64,000 nucleotides of DNA from Simmondsia chinensis (Eukaryota > Streptophyta > Magnoliopsida > Caryophyllales > Simmondsiaceae): positions 30,455,438-30,519,437 of the forward strand of contig JAGTTD010000001.1 of assembly GCA_018398585.1 (NCBI GenBank), written 5' to 3'. The stretch's first letter is position 1. Each line of letters starts with the position of its first letter. Shown in pieces: positions 21,370 through 32,882 of the stretch. The notes beneath the pieces are model-generated. The model had not been told where the DNA came from. It saw only the letters and a list, made by a program, of their open reading frames with translations, and searched no databases. A program made the position numbers and the translations under genes.

Positions 21370-22770
21370 AACTTTAAACAAACATAACCTTTTTTCCGTA
21401 AGGAGTTATAGCACAAGTCACATATTCGACGATCTCTACACAGCCATTACAATTTCTTATAGTTTAAAGAAAATATAACAAAGATGTGGTGGGAGTTTCT
21501 CCGACATGGTAGCGATTCGATGGTTATATAAGTTGACCCTGAGACTTAAACAAACATAACTCTTAATCCTTGAGAAACTACAAGTCAAATCGCTTATCAA
21601 AGTGAAGCTCTTGATGATTTCTATTTAACTGGATTGATTTCTCAAGATTTTGGATCATAGGAAGCAAATAAAAGGTGAATTTGGGCAAGCAAACCACACG
21701 TTTTGGTTAGGTAACTGACTACATATTTCAAAACGGGCATAACTTTCAATCTGTAAAGAGTTACAAATCGAATTACAGATCAAAATGAATCTCTTGAAGC
21801 GCTCAAGTTACCTACGATGATTTTTCGAATATTTGATCGAAGAAACTATATGAAAGATAAAGTGCCGATGCCACGCACAGATGGGTTGTGTAACGTATCT
21901 AACCATTTAAAACGGGCATAACTTTCAATCCGTGAACAGTTATAGATTTAATTTTATATTAAAATAAAGCTCTTGAAAAGCTTGAGGTGTCCATATTGAC
22001 TCTTTACAATTTTTATCGAACAAAGCATATGAAAAATGAAGCGGGCTTACCACATGCATACAAAATGTATAACTCACCTTACAATTTAAAACGGGCAGAA
22101 CATAGAATCTGTGAAGAGTTACAGATCAAATTTTCTCTCAAAATGAAGCACTTGAAGGATTTTAGGTGTCCATATTAAATCTTCATTTTTTTGATCAACA
22201 AAGCATGTGAAAAATGAAGTGGGCATACCACACGCACACAAATTGTATAACTGACATGACAATTTGAAATGGGCATAAATTTTAATTCATGAAGTGTTAC
22301 GGTTCAAATTTTATATTAAAACAAAGCTCTTGAAGAGTTCCAGGTACTTGAGGAAACTGTTTGAACTTTTGATCAACGAAAGTATATGAAAAGTTATGTG
22401 GGCGTGCCATGCATAGGTAAGACATATAACTTGCCTTGCAACATAAAACGCTTGTAACATTCAATCCATGAAGAATTACAGATCGAATTCTATATCAAAA
22501 CGAAGATCTTGAAGATTTTTAGGCAGGTATAGAAATTTTTCAAATTTTTATTAAAGAAAGTCTATGAAACGTGATGTGGGTGTTCCACACACTAGTAAGA
22601 CACATAACTTACCTTGCAAATTATAACGGGCATAACTTTCAATTCGTAAGGAGTTATAGATCGAATTATATATTAAAACAAAGCTCTTGAAATGTTCTAG
22701 GTGTCTATGCTGATTTTTTTTTCTTAATTCTAGTCAAAGAAAAGATAAAAAAAGTGGGCATAAGAAAATG
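21370..22770. repeat. ~178-bp tandem array, about eight units
   Basis: The phrase AAAACGGGCATAACTTTCAA recurs at about 21378, 21550, 21733, 21912, 22091, 22269, 22449 and 22626, at spacings of 172-183 bp. Each unit continues with a GAGTTACAGATCGAATT block, a AAAGCTCTTGAAG block and a GAAAAATGAAGTGGGCxTACCACACGC block. The unit length is in the nucleosome-repeat range of plant satellites. No ORF spans it. Confidence 0.8.
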
Positions 22771-23079
22771 TAACAATACCAGGCTTTACCGAGTAAAGCT
22801 TTTTGAAGACTCAATAACATGCCTTAAAAAGGTAAAAAAAGATGTAAAAGGAGTCCATTCAAGCAAATATTTTTTATTGTTCAACAACATTAGGGTGCTT
22901 GTCTAGTTGCTTTTGCCGGTGTAGACTTGTTGTTATTAGAAAAAATGCAAAAAGGGACACAAAATACTGAAAATTGTCTCGCTTAATATTAAAGATGTTG
23001 AAATCTTACAAGAAATACCCATCCAAGTGTGAGTTTATGATCCTTCCCACAAATGGCGTCATAATGTCTACGAAAAATT
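22771..23079. other. Unassigned sequence between two repeat blocks
   Basis: No ORF or element end is seen. Confidence 0.35.
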
Positions 23080-23830
23080 TGATTAGTGTACTTTTTCATC
23101 GTATTGAAATTCTGTACGAGATAGGGTTTGTAAGGATCAGCTGAACATAAGCTCTAGCTACACACCCAGCTTGATATTCCCTGTAAGATTCATGAGGGGA
23201 GTAGGAGGCTTGAACAATTATTGCTCTGGAGAGGGAATCATTTTAGAAGAGGGAGGAAGAAGCCTCAGAGTGGTGAGGGAGGTATCTGTATGATGAAGAA
23301 TGAGAAGCCTTTTCATTGTCATAGAAAATTTTGGTCGACTGGCTCGCTCATTTTTGGTCACCCATTTCTGCGTTGCCCATTTCTAGGTAGCCCGTTCTGG
23401 CTAGCCCTCACAACACTAGTAAGTATAGGGTCAGTAAGTATAGGGCAAGGGTGTAAGTTCCTAGCGAGCACTGGGCCAGCATTAAAAACACATAGTCCCC
23501 CTACTCCGTCGGCAACCCATTTCTCGATCGCCCATTTTTGGCTTGCCCATTTCTGGCTAGCCCATTACCTTACAGTGCCAGTAAGCACCGGGTTAGTAAG
23601 TATAGGGCGAGAGAGTAAGTGCCGGGTGAACAAGTGCCAAGCGAGTATCGGGCTAGTATTATATAGATATAGTCCCCCTACACCGTGGGCGACCGATTTT
23701 TGGCTAGCCCATTTCTTGCTAGCTCCATCTGGCTAGCCATTATTGCACCAGTAAGTATTAAGCTAGTAAGAATAGGGCAAGCAAGTGAGTCCTAGGTGAG
23801 CAAGCACCAGGCCTGTATTATAACCAGGTG
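23080..23830 (+). repeat. Second copy of the Athila-type leader and ~174-bp repeats
   Basis: Aligns with 8385-9055: the tail of the gag/protease remnant (about 23085-23150), then a CTCTAGCTACACACCCAGCTT block, then three repeat units ending at about 23478, 23652 and 23812. The open frame 23221-23736 lies wholly in this repeat and is low-complexity, so it is not called a gene. Confidence 0.65.
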
Positions 23831-25210
23831 CACACTCCATTGAACTCTCTTTCTTTTTCCTGATTTTTGTTATCCCTACCATGGACTACTTTGTTTTTCT
23901 TGTACTAAACACTTGTCCTACACATATTTTTAATGCTAGTAATAAGTTTGTTTAGTATTTTGTCTTCTACGTTTTATTTTCTAGCTTGCCGTTTTTTCCT
24001 TTTCTATTTGTATTTGCCCGCCATGCATAGCTGAATTTGTTATCTATGCAGCATGTATACCTCAGGTCATCTCTTTCCTTTCTTGCTTGTATTTACTTTT
24101 GTTTATTCTGCATTGAGGACAATGTAAGATTTTGGTTTGGGAATGGCATGTATGGTTTAAACTTTTGTTTTTCCTTTTAGCATAATTTGCTTCAATTAGC
24201 GGAGTTATTGTATGGATTAGCATAGAATTACTGTGACTCGTATTGAAGTTCAAATTGGAGATGTGCAAGACTAGTAGAATATTTATGTAATGAGATTATT
24301 CTTGTATTTGACCGTCGAATTTATTATTTTTGTCCTTTAACTAGTTGGAGAGATTACTATATTTCCCCCTTAATCTTGTGAGAAACAGTATGTTTTAAGT
24401 TGTGATAGTGGGGAATGATTTTAAGATTTTGAATCCAGCATTTAACTTGTAACAATGGTGAAACTAATAGTTTTCCTCTTCTTCTTGAATTGATTCTATA
24501 AAAAAAAAAAAAGGGTACCAATGCCTATTCAATCGGGCAGGTACCCGTGACTTGTTGGTTTTTTGTAGCCCTTGTGTCTCGAGCAAAAAAGAACATAAAG
24601 GCGATTTAACATGTGATACCTTGAGCCAATTGGATAGGGAGTTGCTGGTCAAAAGCTCGCTACAAAGGCCACAGGCCAGCCTTAAGAAGAATCAACTTTT
24701 TAAAGTCACTTTAATATGCACCAGTGCCTAATGTGAGTGAAATATCTTCCAAGATATGAGCTAGCATCGGCTTAGGTTGTGAATTATTTTGACTCGAACC
24801 ATTAAGTCCGAGGAGTACTCTTCACTCGATGTCTCGAGCCAACTGGATTGGAAGTCGCTGGTAGAAAACTGGCTACATGGGTTCGATGAAGATACGCTTG
24901 ACCATGAGTTTCTTCTAAAGAAGAAGAAGAAGAAGACGAAAAAAAAGAAGAAAATAGAAGACTTGAGATTTCATTATACATAAAGGGTAATTTGTTATGA
25001 TAACTTAATCCTTTAGTTATTTTCTCCATCCATCTTAGATATGAAACATCTGGAATAAGAAAAAGGGAAGAGAAGTTTTAAACTCACTCATCGGTAAGAA
25101 CGCTTAAATTATGGAAATTTTAGTTGGAACCATTGTAACAATGACATTACATAAAGATTCTCCATTTGTAGGTACACCTTCAGAGATGTTCAAAAATATT
25201 TTAAAAAAGT
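23831..25210 (+). mobile_element. Athila-like 3' untranslated region
   Basis: At about 24110-24150 the sequence GCATTGAGGACAATGTAAGA followed by TTTGGTTTGGGAATGG resembles the tract near the end of Athila/Tat elements. A segment with GAGCCAATTGGATAGGGAG at about 24634 is repeated in diverged form at about 24837. A GAA-rich simple repeat lies at 24915-24960. No LTR is resolved. Confidence 0.4.
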
Positions 25211-25227
25211 AATTCTTGTCATCACAT

Positions 25228-25288
25228 ACAACAACAACAACAACAACAACAATTGCAGTGCCTCAAGGGCTCTCCCAAAAGTGGGGTC

Positions 25289-25319
<31 letters not shown>

Positions 25320-25440
25320 GGGGGGTCGATGTACGCAGCCTTCCACCTTCAGGTTGTCAACCTGAAGAGAGACTGTTTCGGAGGCCCCCCAACGTGAGAG
25401 GCAAGTCTTCATCGCATCATGGAGATCTGTGAGCAATAGG
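25228..25440 (-). mobile_element. tRNA-derived SINE (TS-like), minus strand
   Basis: A 213-bp insertion flanked by the perfect 17-bp duplication AATTCTTGTCATCACAT (25211-25227 and 25441-25457). On the minus strand it starts with a tRNA-like head (CTTGCCTCTCACGTTGG at about 25390-25406 and a box-B-like GGTTGACAACC at about 25353-25363) and ends in TTG repeats, the tail type known from the tobacco TS SINE. A run of 29 G (plus strand 25289-25317) interrupts the body. Confidence 0.75.
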
Positions 25441-25506
25441 AATTCTTGTCATCACATGCTTGATTAAATTTTTTTCATCTTTAGCTAGTTTAAGCTGAAT
25501 CTTACA

Positions 25507-26874
25507 TGAGAACTACTAGCTCGATTTTGTCTGTAGTTCAGTGTGATGGGATCACCCTAAATGTGAGAACAAAACAAACGTGCAAACCATCATGACTAGA
25601 AAAGTGAGTCTAAACATGAACTGCACGTCTTTGACCTCAACCAGTCATTGTTTTAAGAGAAAATGTTGCGGTATTTTTGTGTAACTAACTTTGGCGATGC
25701 CGTGAGCTAAGCTTATGCTTCAATTAAGAAGACTTTTGTTAAGTATTTTGTATATATATATTGACAGAAAAAAAGGATATGGGTCTAACTCAAGTGGCAG
25801 TTACAGTAACGGAGTAGGGCCCACAGACACCCTTCCCTGTGCGCTTAAAAGATAGGAATTAGAGTTGAGACAAACCCAATAGCTCAGCCGTCCACTTACA
25901 AACCCGAGTCAATTAGGTTTTTATGCTTGGCACCCTTTATTTATAATAACTCGAATGAGTTTAAGTCAAACAAGATTAACATGGAGCAAACGGTATTTAG
26001 GTCACTGGATGAGGATGAACGCAATCAAGGTCAAACCTTAGCCGTCAAAGCACTAAAAAATGGTGCAAGCCTAAGCTCACCAGACTTATCAAGCAGTGAA
26101 AGTAGTGTTAAGACCAATGAAATCAAGGTCAAGCCTTAGCCACCAAGGCCTTAGACTAAAGCCTTAATTCTAAACTCAACGAAATTTGGGAAGAGATTAA
26201 CACTGAAAGTTTGTAACTGAAGCCCGAGAAACCATATTACTGATGAAGGAAGTACAATAAGTTCTATGCTAAGCTAAGCTATGCTAAGTTATGCTACACC
26301 TAAAAAAATACCATAAGTGTGCCATAAAGAAAACTTGATGAAGTTTTGTATTGTGTTGTTTTTTGGACTAATGCAGAGTCGTTTATTTATAGAAAACAGA
26401 AAATAGCTGCTGCTCGTAATTCTGCAGCAACTCTTCTCATGTTTGGCCACTAAGCTTCCTCTTGCGCATGCAAAATTTCAACAAACGCGTGCTTAATTTA
26501 GTATTAGAGGGAATTCCTTGGTGCCCATATCCGTAATCTTAGCAGAAGCCCCTTCTAAAAGCCCCACGCCCTTTGGGTTTAGTTTTATGCCCAAGTGTCT
26601 AAGATTGCACTCCAAGTAACCATTTTGAGCCTAGAAACCACTTGTCTTGCAGCCTTCTTGGCAGTCCCTTGAACTCGAGCTCCTTATACCCTTCAACCAT
26701 CATGTGTCCTTGAGTGGTTTATACCCTTGTTAGGGTGATCATCTCGTCAGGATGCTAGGCTTGAGACATCGTTATTTTAGCACCTAAAAGCTAGACTTGC
26801 CTCAAGGTGGACCTCGCATGGTACTTTGCCCAAAACTGCATTGTCCCAGCCCTTTCGAAATTAGGGTGTAAACA
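25507..26874 (-). repeat. 3' LTR of Tat-lineage element K
   Basis: On the minus strand it starts TGTTTACACCCTAATTTC directly after the tract AAAAGGGGGCAG, and it ends in CA at 25507. It aligns with 29123-30494 throughout, with clear divergence. Plus-strand frames inside it have no domain. Confidence 0.75.
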
Positions 26875-26875
26875 A

Positions 26876-26889
26876 CTGCCCCCTTTTAG
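26876..26889 (-). other. Polypurine tract of element K
   Basis: On the minus strand this reads CTAAAAGGGGGCAG, directly before the LTR start, and sets the polarity of K as minus strand. Confidence 0.7.
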
Positions 26890-27139
26890 CCATTAGTAAA
26901 TTCAAATATATAGCGGGTAAAAATACCGGCTTCATTTAACCCTCAATGGCTACAGGGAGCTTGAAAGAACATTGTCTCTTATTCTTCTTTCCCGCATGTC
27001 AATAAATATGGCAGTTAGGGCTCTAAGTTTTCCAATTTTTGCTATGTTCTCTCTTTCAAGCGCTCTTGCAAATTCTTGCGTTCATTCTTTAAAACCTTAA
27101 GTCTTAATCCAATCTAGTTTTTATCCTTTGCTTCCTTTG

Positions 27140-29040
27140 ATCTAATGATGGCCCAAATTTTATTTGTTATCTCTGCCCTTGTTGCTCAAGTTGATAGCCC
27201 AGTTAAGCAATTGATGCTTTTACTTCAATCACACATCTCAATAGTCTCTGATATGCTTTGGTGCCTAATCAATCTTAACACCATTGATGAGGATCTTTCT
27301 TGGTCATTCATCTTCCTTTGAATCTTATGCCATAGGGCCTATCTTTGACCCACCCCATGATGTTCCAAGTCTTTATTGACCTTTTCCAGATACTGTCAAA
27401 TCTCTTCTGCATCGCACAATTTCTTCGATTTATTCTTAGGGAGGAAGATGCATCTTAAAGGAAACGGTGCCTTTTAAAACATGGACTTTCTTGACGAAGC
27501 GATACACCGAGTGAGTGGACAATTTAATGGTGACTCATGAAGAGAAACGGAAGAATCTTCGTATTTACGAAGCCATCAAGCTCTCCACCATCGTTCTCAG
27601 GAATGACTACCCTATTATGACGGCGCTCACTTGCTATTGGAACACTTGTTACAATGCTTTTGCCCTCCCCAAGGGATTTCTTGGCATGACCTTGGAGGAC
27701 ATAATGACCTTAACAAGTCTTTCGTCGGGAGGAGAGGATTTTCTCTTAACTCTTTTATTTCTAATGAAGCTGAAGCTTTCACCTCTTCATTCTCTATAGC
27801 AGATTTGCCCAACGATTATGAGTCCTTTGCTAAACGTTTTGTAACATGGCCCCATGACTTTGGTCAAAGTTCAAGACAAGAAGAGGCATGCTTTTATCTA
27901 TTTTGGTTAGACAAGTTTTTCCTCGCTAACTCCTCTAACTCAATCTTGAAGTTTCTGAAGACCATGGCTGTAAACTTAGTCTTTAGCACTGGTACATAAG
28001 CCTTGGGGCCATTATCTTTGGCCTAAGTACATGGATGCCTTAGGGACATCATAGTTAAGAACTATACTATACAAATAGGTGGACCCATATGGTTGGTCCA
28101 GCTTTAGGCCCAAGCTTGTTTTTCTAAGCTTTGCCCCAAGGGCCCCTATGCTGCCACAGGTGAGGGAGTTTCCTACTTTGGGAGTACTTCACTCATCATG
28201 CGGTCCTCTTATCCCTAGGATGGTCCTTTGACTGATGCCCTGAGAGCTTAACATCTCCTTGAGGTAGGAAGGGAACTTAATGGACTCCTTTCCAGGAGAG
28301 GACTCTTGGTCCACTTTGGTTCAAAAAACTGAACCTTCATCATGAAGTCTCTGTGGACATTGATTTGCAGATCTTGTAGGGAAACTTGCACCCTTGAGAT
28401 ATATTCTTCCATCACCAAACTCATCCTGGTGTAGAAATGTATAAGCCTGGTTTTTTCACCAAGTAATTTGGTATAGTCCAAGACATCCCTTTTCCCAGTC
28501 TAAGGACAAAGAACCTCTGGTGGGTTAAGAGGATCTCCATCCAACCTATCTAGCTTAGGGAGCTCCGTGAGCTGAACCACGAAGTGAAATCCCTTTATGG
28601 GTATCCTATTGTTTGTAGATACACCCCGTGTGCCACACCACATTTTGCAACTTGGTTTCAAGCCTATTGATCCTCCTTGAAGGCTAGAGATACCAAGAAG
28701 TATTTTATGCCTCTATCTGAGATTGTAGGCCCCAACTCGAGAGCAAGCTAGCCCGCAGAAGGCACGATCAAGTAAGTAGCCATGTCTGAAGTATGCATTA
28801 GTCTTTTTCTAATGACTTGAACAAAGACTAATCTCCATTTTTTCTTCTTTTTATGGCAACTATCTAGGTAACCCCCAAGAGTGCTAAGTCTAGGGACTTT
28901 ACTCAAATTTTGCTCGAGGAATCCCCTCCAGGAACCTCTTCACCAGCCCTCAAGATTGGTGGTTCAAGGAAAAGAAAGCATAAGGAGGTTCCCTAAACTC
29001 TTCTTACTAGAGCCATTTGGGCAGTAGAAGAGGAAGAAGA
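27140..29040 (+). pseudogene. Plant mobile domain ORF, antisense to element K
   Basis: Plus-strand coding remnant just inside the 3' LTR. At 27515-27799 it reads E-W-V-D-x-L then A-I-K-L-S, then C-Y-W-N-T-C-Y-N-A-F and T-L-E-D-I, matching the plant mobile domain (PF10536) pattern of W-x-x-x-T-N-T-F followed by T-L-E-D. A frameshift near 27740 moves it to another frame (to 27999), which shows the E-E-x-x-x-F-Y-L-F-W-L-D-K-F helix and M-A-V-N-L. Weaker similarity (G-G-P-I-W-L-V-Q-L) continues to about 28110. A basic and acidic tail follows to about 29040. Extra, sometimes antisense, ORFs are known in Tat-lineage elements; function unknown. Confidence 0.65.
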
Positions 29041-29122
29041 TAAAGAAGTATCAATTTCATAGTTGGGGATAAAAAGAAGAGCCAGGCTCCCGAAACCAGA
29101 GATATAGGCCTTTCTTGATCGG

Positions 29123-30494
29123 TGTTGTTTGCTCTATTTTGTTTCAAGTGATGTGTGTGTCGTCTTCGTAAATGTAAAAACAAAACGAATGTCAAAAAGG
29201 GACTCACCACGGCTAGGGTGTGAGCATAATCACGAACCGCACATCTTTGACCTCAACCACTCACCATTTTCGAAGAAAAGGTTATGGTATGTTGATGTAT
29301 CTGACTTCAGTTATACCATGTGTTCTGCTTATGCTTCAATTAAGAAGACTTTCTTATGTATTTTTATAGATTTTATGTATTTTTATGATAGAAAATTGAA
29401 GGATATGGACCTAACTCAAGTGGCAGTTATAGTGACAGAGCAGGGCCCACAGACACTTTTCCTTACACACTTAAAAGTTAGGTACTAGGGGTGGAGACAA
29501 ACCTAACAGCTAAGTAGTCCACTTACAGGCCCGAGTCAATCAGGTTTTTAAGCCTAGTACTCTTGACTTATAATAACTTAAATGAGTTTAGGTCTGATAA
29601 GATTAAGGTGGAGCAAACTGTATTTAGGTCACTAGATTAGGACCCATATAATCAAGGGACAAGCCTTGGCCTTCAAAGCCCTAATCAATGGCGCAAAACT
29701 AAGTTGACCTAACTTATCAAGGAGTGATAGTAATGTTAAGACCAACAAAATCAAGAGAAAAAGCCTCAAGCTAATGCCTTAAATCTCAACTTGTCAATTT
29801 GTAAGAACAGATTAAAACTGAAAAGTCACACCTGAAGCCTGAGAATTGTATTTCTATGGAGGACAGTACAACAAAGATGTACACTACGCAACGTCCAACT
29901 AAGTTATGGTACTCCAATGGAAAAAGCAGAAGTGAGTTGTAAAATATTTAAAGAAGTTTTGTCTTGGGCGTATGTGTTTGTGTTTGTGTTTTCAGACTGA
30001 CATAGTGTCCTTTGTTTATAGAAAAAGAAAGTAATGGCTGCTCCTATCTTCATGGAAACTCCACCCACGTCTTGCCACTAAGCTCTTCTTTTACTCGCAT
30101 TTATTCTTCACCAACATGTGTTGAGTTTTGGAGGGAAATCGTTGATGCCCACGTCCAAAATTTTAGTAGAAATTTTATTCTAGAAACTCCAGGTTCCCCT
30201 CAATTAAGCTTAAGGCCTAAGGAACTGAAATTGTGCTCCAAGTAACTTCTTCGAGCTTGGAAACTGCCATTCTTGCAGCACTCCCAGCAGCCCCTTGAGC
30301 TCGAGCTTATTTCACCTTTCAAGTGGCTAATACCCTTGTCAACGGTAATAATGTTTCCCAGGAACTGGGCTTGAGACGCCATTGTTGTAGTACCCAAAGG
30401 CCTAACCTCTTGAGGATAACCTCACTTGATGACCATGTGGCACTTTACTCAAAAACAGTGTCGTCCCAGCCTTGTTAAAATTACGGCGTAAACA
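29123..30494 (-). repeat. Second LTR of the K family, inside the antisense ORF
   Basis: Same family and orientation as 25507-26874. No PBS lies on its left side and only a poor purine tract on its right. Coding remnants of the antisense ORF lie on both sides, so it is best read as a solo LTR inserted in K. Flanks ATCGG and AATGT do not match, so a recombination product is also possible. Confidence 0.6.
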
Positions 30495-31760
30495 AATGTC
30501 TCATTTAACTTTATTGAAGCAGCTTCTAGCTTGGCCCTTTCTTCAGCCACAGGAAGATCCAGCTCAAGTTATTCTTGAGATACCAAATTCTCGACCTCAA
30601 GAGATTGCACCACAACTTAGTCATAGTGCTGAATCATTGAGCTCAATTGCTGAAGAATGAGGTGACATGGCTACCTTAGCTGTGGAGCCAATTATCAGCT
30701 ACCCCTCTTAGGAGGTTTCCTTTCCAGTCTCTCTGAACCAGGGCCTTGTCCAAGCTTCAATCCTCCTCCGAAGAGGCTCAATTTCCATCGAGGAAATCTT
30801 TGAAGGTAAGATTCTATAACCTTGCTTTCCAACTCTTGATGTTTCAATCATATTTGGTTTTAACAGGCAAGCATTGTTTCGCAGAGGCTCCCCTCGAGGA
30901 AGAGGTCCCTGTGGTTGAGGAGCAAACAGAAGTTCCAAAGGTAGAGATGCCAACAAAATTTTTTCTTTTACCTCAAGCTATGGTTTCAGAGGTAAAGAAA
31001 GTTCTTCTAACTTTGGTTGTTTTCCAAAGTCAAGATTTATCCTAACTCTTGAGGCATCTACCCTTTTATAGGTCATGCCACTAAGAGCCATTCCTTCCCC
31101 AAGGTTAGGAGGAATGTCTTCTCCTTTACATAAGTTAGGATCGAATGGTAAATTGGCCTTTCAGCAGCTAAACTAAGAGTCTCCCAAACTCCGAAGGTTA
31201 AGAGAAATTACGCATCTCCCTGTCTTGGCTCTGGCTAAGAAGGCCACTTTTCAAGAGGCCATATTCCTGATAAGAACCTTAAAGGAGGATCCAAAGGTGT
31301 CTCCTACTATTGCCAAGGAACTCGAGGTTCTAAAAGAGGTGCTTATGAAAGTGAGCCATGAAGTCCCAACCTTTTTTAAAGGAGGCGACGCTGCAAATAT
31401 GCCATAAGTGACTTAGGGAACTCAACTGACCTTAGTGACATGCAGCTTCTATTTAAAGAACTCGAGGCAGCCAAGAAGACCTAGAGCTAACAAGCTCAAG
31501 AGATCAGAGGCCTCAAGGAGGAAATTCACCACTTGGAGGAGAGACTGAGTCATCTTAGGGGAGAATTTCTTTCCCTGAGACAACAACGTTCCACTCAAGG
31601 CACTATAGTTGGAAGACTTCAGGAAGCTATTGTGTCTCTCTTTAGATCATGAACCGAACAATGCAACTAGCCAGTTATCTTCAATAGAGGAATCCTTAGA
31701 GAGGATCAAAACTCAGCTCTTTTAATTTGAACTCTTGTAAATGAATTTTTTGTTGTACAA
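30495..31760 (+). pseudogene. C-terminal, coiled-coil part of the antisense ORF of element K
   Basis: Plus-strand stretches of open frame (30472-30660, 30746-31045, 31225-31407, then broken frame to about 31700). They are rich in E, L, K and Q, with heptad-like leucines at about 31440-31640. An AATAAA signal follows at 31811. The position, between the mobile-domain part and K integrase on the opposite strand, suggests the continuation of the same antisense gene. No catalytic domain is seen. Confidence 0.45.
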
Positions 31761-31959
31761 GTCACTTGTAATATCTTTTGTATGTAAGCCATGTATTCTT
31801 CCACAAGGTTAATAAAATATGCACTTTGCTCAATATGTCTTTCAGATTGGTGGTTCCTTTTCCTTTTTCTTTTTTTCTTTTTTTATTTTTCTTACTCAGG
31901 GATTATGGGGTTGATCCTCAAGACATTGATATTAAAACTGAGCTCATAATTCAGGAATC

Positions 31960-32281
31960 TATACTTAAGGACTTCCTTGTTAGAATCCCATATTGATAGC
32001 ACATATTTATTTTGGAACCTTTCATTAATAGCCTTAGAGTGAGTTCTTCCATCCAGATCTTAGAGTAAGTAAGCATTGTCTTGAAACACCTTGATGACTC
32101 TAAATGGGCCGTCCCAGTTTGGGGGCCATTTTCCGAAGATATTATCTTTCTATCCAATGGGTAAAACCACTTTCCAAACTATATCTTCTAATCCAAAAGG
32201 CCTAGGCTTGACCCGTTTGTGCTAGGCTTTGGCCAACCCCTTCTTCTGTGTTTCCAACTTGTGAAGAGCATCAAGCCTAAC
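31960..32281 (-). pseudogene. Element K integrase C-terminal region
   Basis: The minus strand reads, with breaks, as the end of Tat-type integrase: G-K-W-P-P-N-W-D-G-P-F-R-V, then A-Y-L-L, then L-x-G-R, then a K-Y-V-L-S-I-W close. The frame is interrupted at 32281 by element A and resumes at 37420 with the integrase core. Confidence 0.75.
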
Positions 32282-32867
32282 TGTTATGATCTGAGAATCC
32301 AAGGCATGAAATTGTGGTGGCTGTAACGCTGTTCTGCTGCTATGTTGTGCTATTAGCTGCTGTTGGCTGCTGCTGCTGCTTGTTCTTGTTGCTGGTAGAT
32401 ACTTGTTTGCTTAAGAAATGTAATAGCTGGTTCAATCTAGCTAAAGAGTTGTATTAGCGTGTTTAGGATTAACTAGATTGAGTCTTGATGTAATTAGTTG
32501 CATAAGTCTCTTGTAAGTCTTGTAATAAGTGAGCTTTAGTGTGGTCTTGCTTAGGAGGTCAATGCCGGTCAAGTGTGGCAGCTAGTTAGTTAGTTGTTGG
32601 ATGAGTTGGATAGCTCTTGATCCACATGCATTGTATCTCTAGATATTTTTAGAGTTAGTCATCCTAAGAGCAAGTAGTATAAATTGATGTCTCTAGTTTG
32701 TAGTCCTCATATCTTTGATGAATGAATTGATATCTTTTGATATTTCTCTCTACTTCTCATCTCCTTTCCCTTCTTATCTCATCTAAACTCTATATTCTCT
32801 TCTCATCTCATACTCTCTCTATCCCAACCAAGGTTAAGGCTCAAGAGAAATCTTTGAAACCTTAACA
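32282..32867 (+). repeat. 5' LTR of element A
   Basis: Starts TGTTATGATC and ends CTTAACA. TATA box at 32678-32684, hairpin at 32730-32743 with arms ATATC and GATAT, then a TCTCATCT-rich stretch. Confidence 0.92.
32678..32684 (+). promoter_or_regulatory. TATA box of the element A 5' LTR
   Basis: TATAAAT about 190 bp before the LTR end; the 3' LTR has TATAAATAG at the corresponding place. Confidence 0.6.
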
Positions 32868-32869
32868 AT

Positions 32870-32882
32870 TGGTATCAGAGCC
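32870..32882 (+). other. PBS of element A
   Basis: TGGTATCAGAGCC, 2 nt after the LTR end, matching the initiator tRNA-Met type. Confidence 0.9.

Noticed and set aside
23221..23736. 171-codon plus-strand ORF rich in P, H, F and L
   Set aside because: Lies wholly within the ~174-bp tandem repeats and reflects their short motifs.
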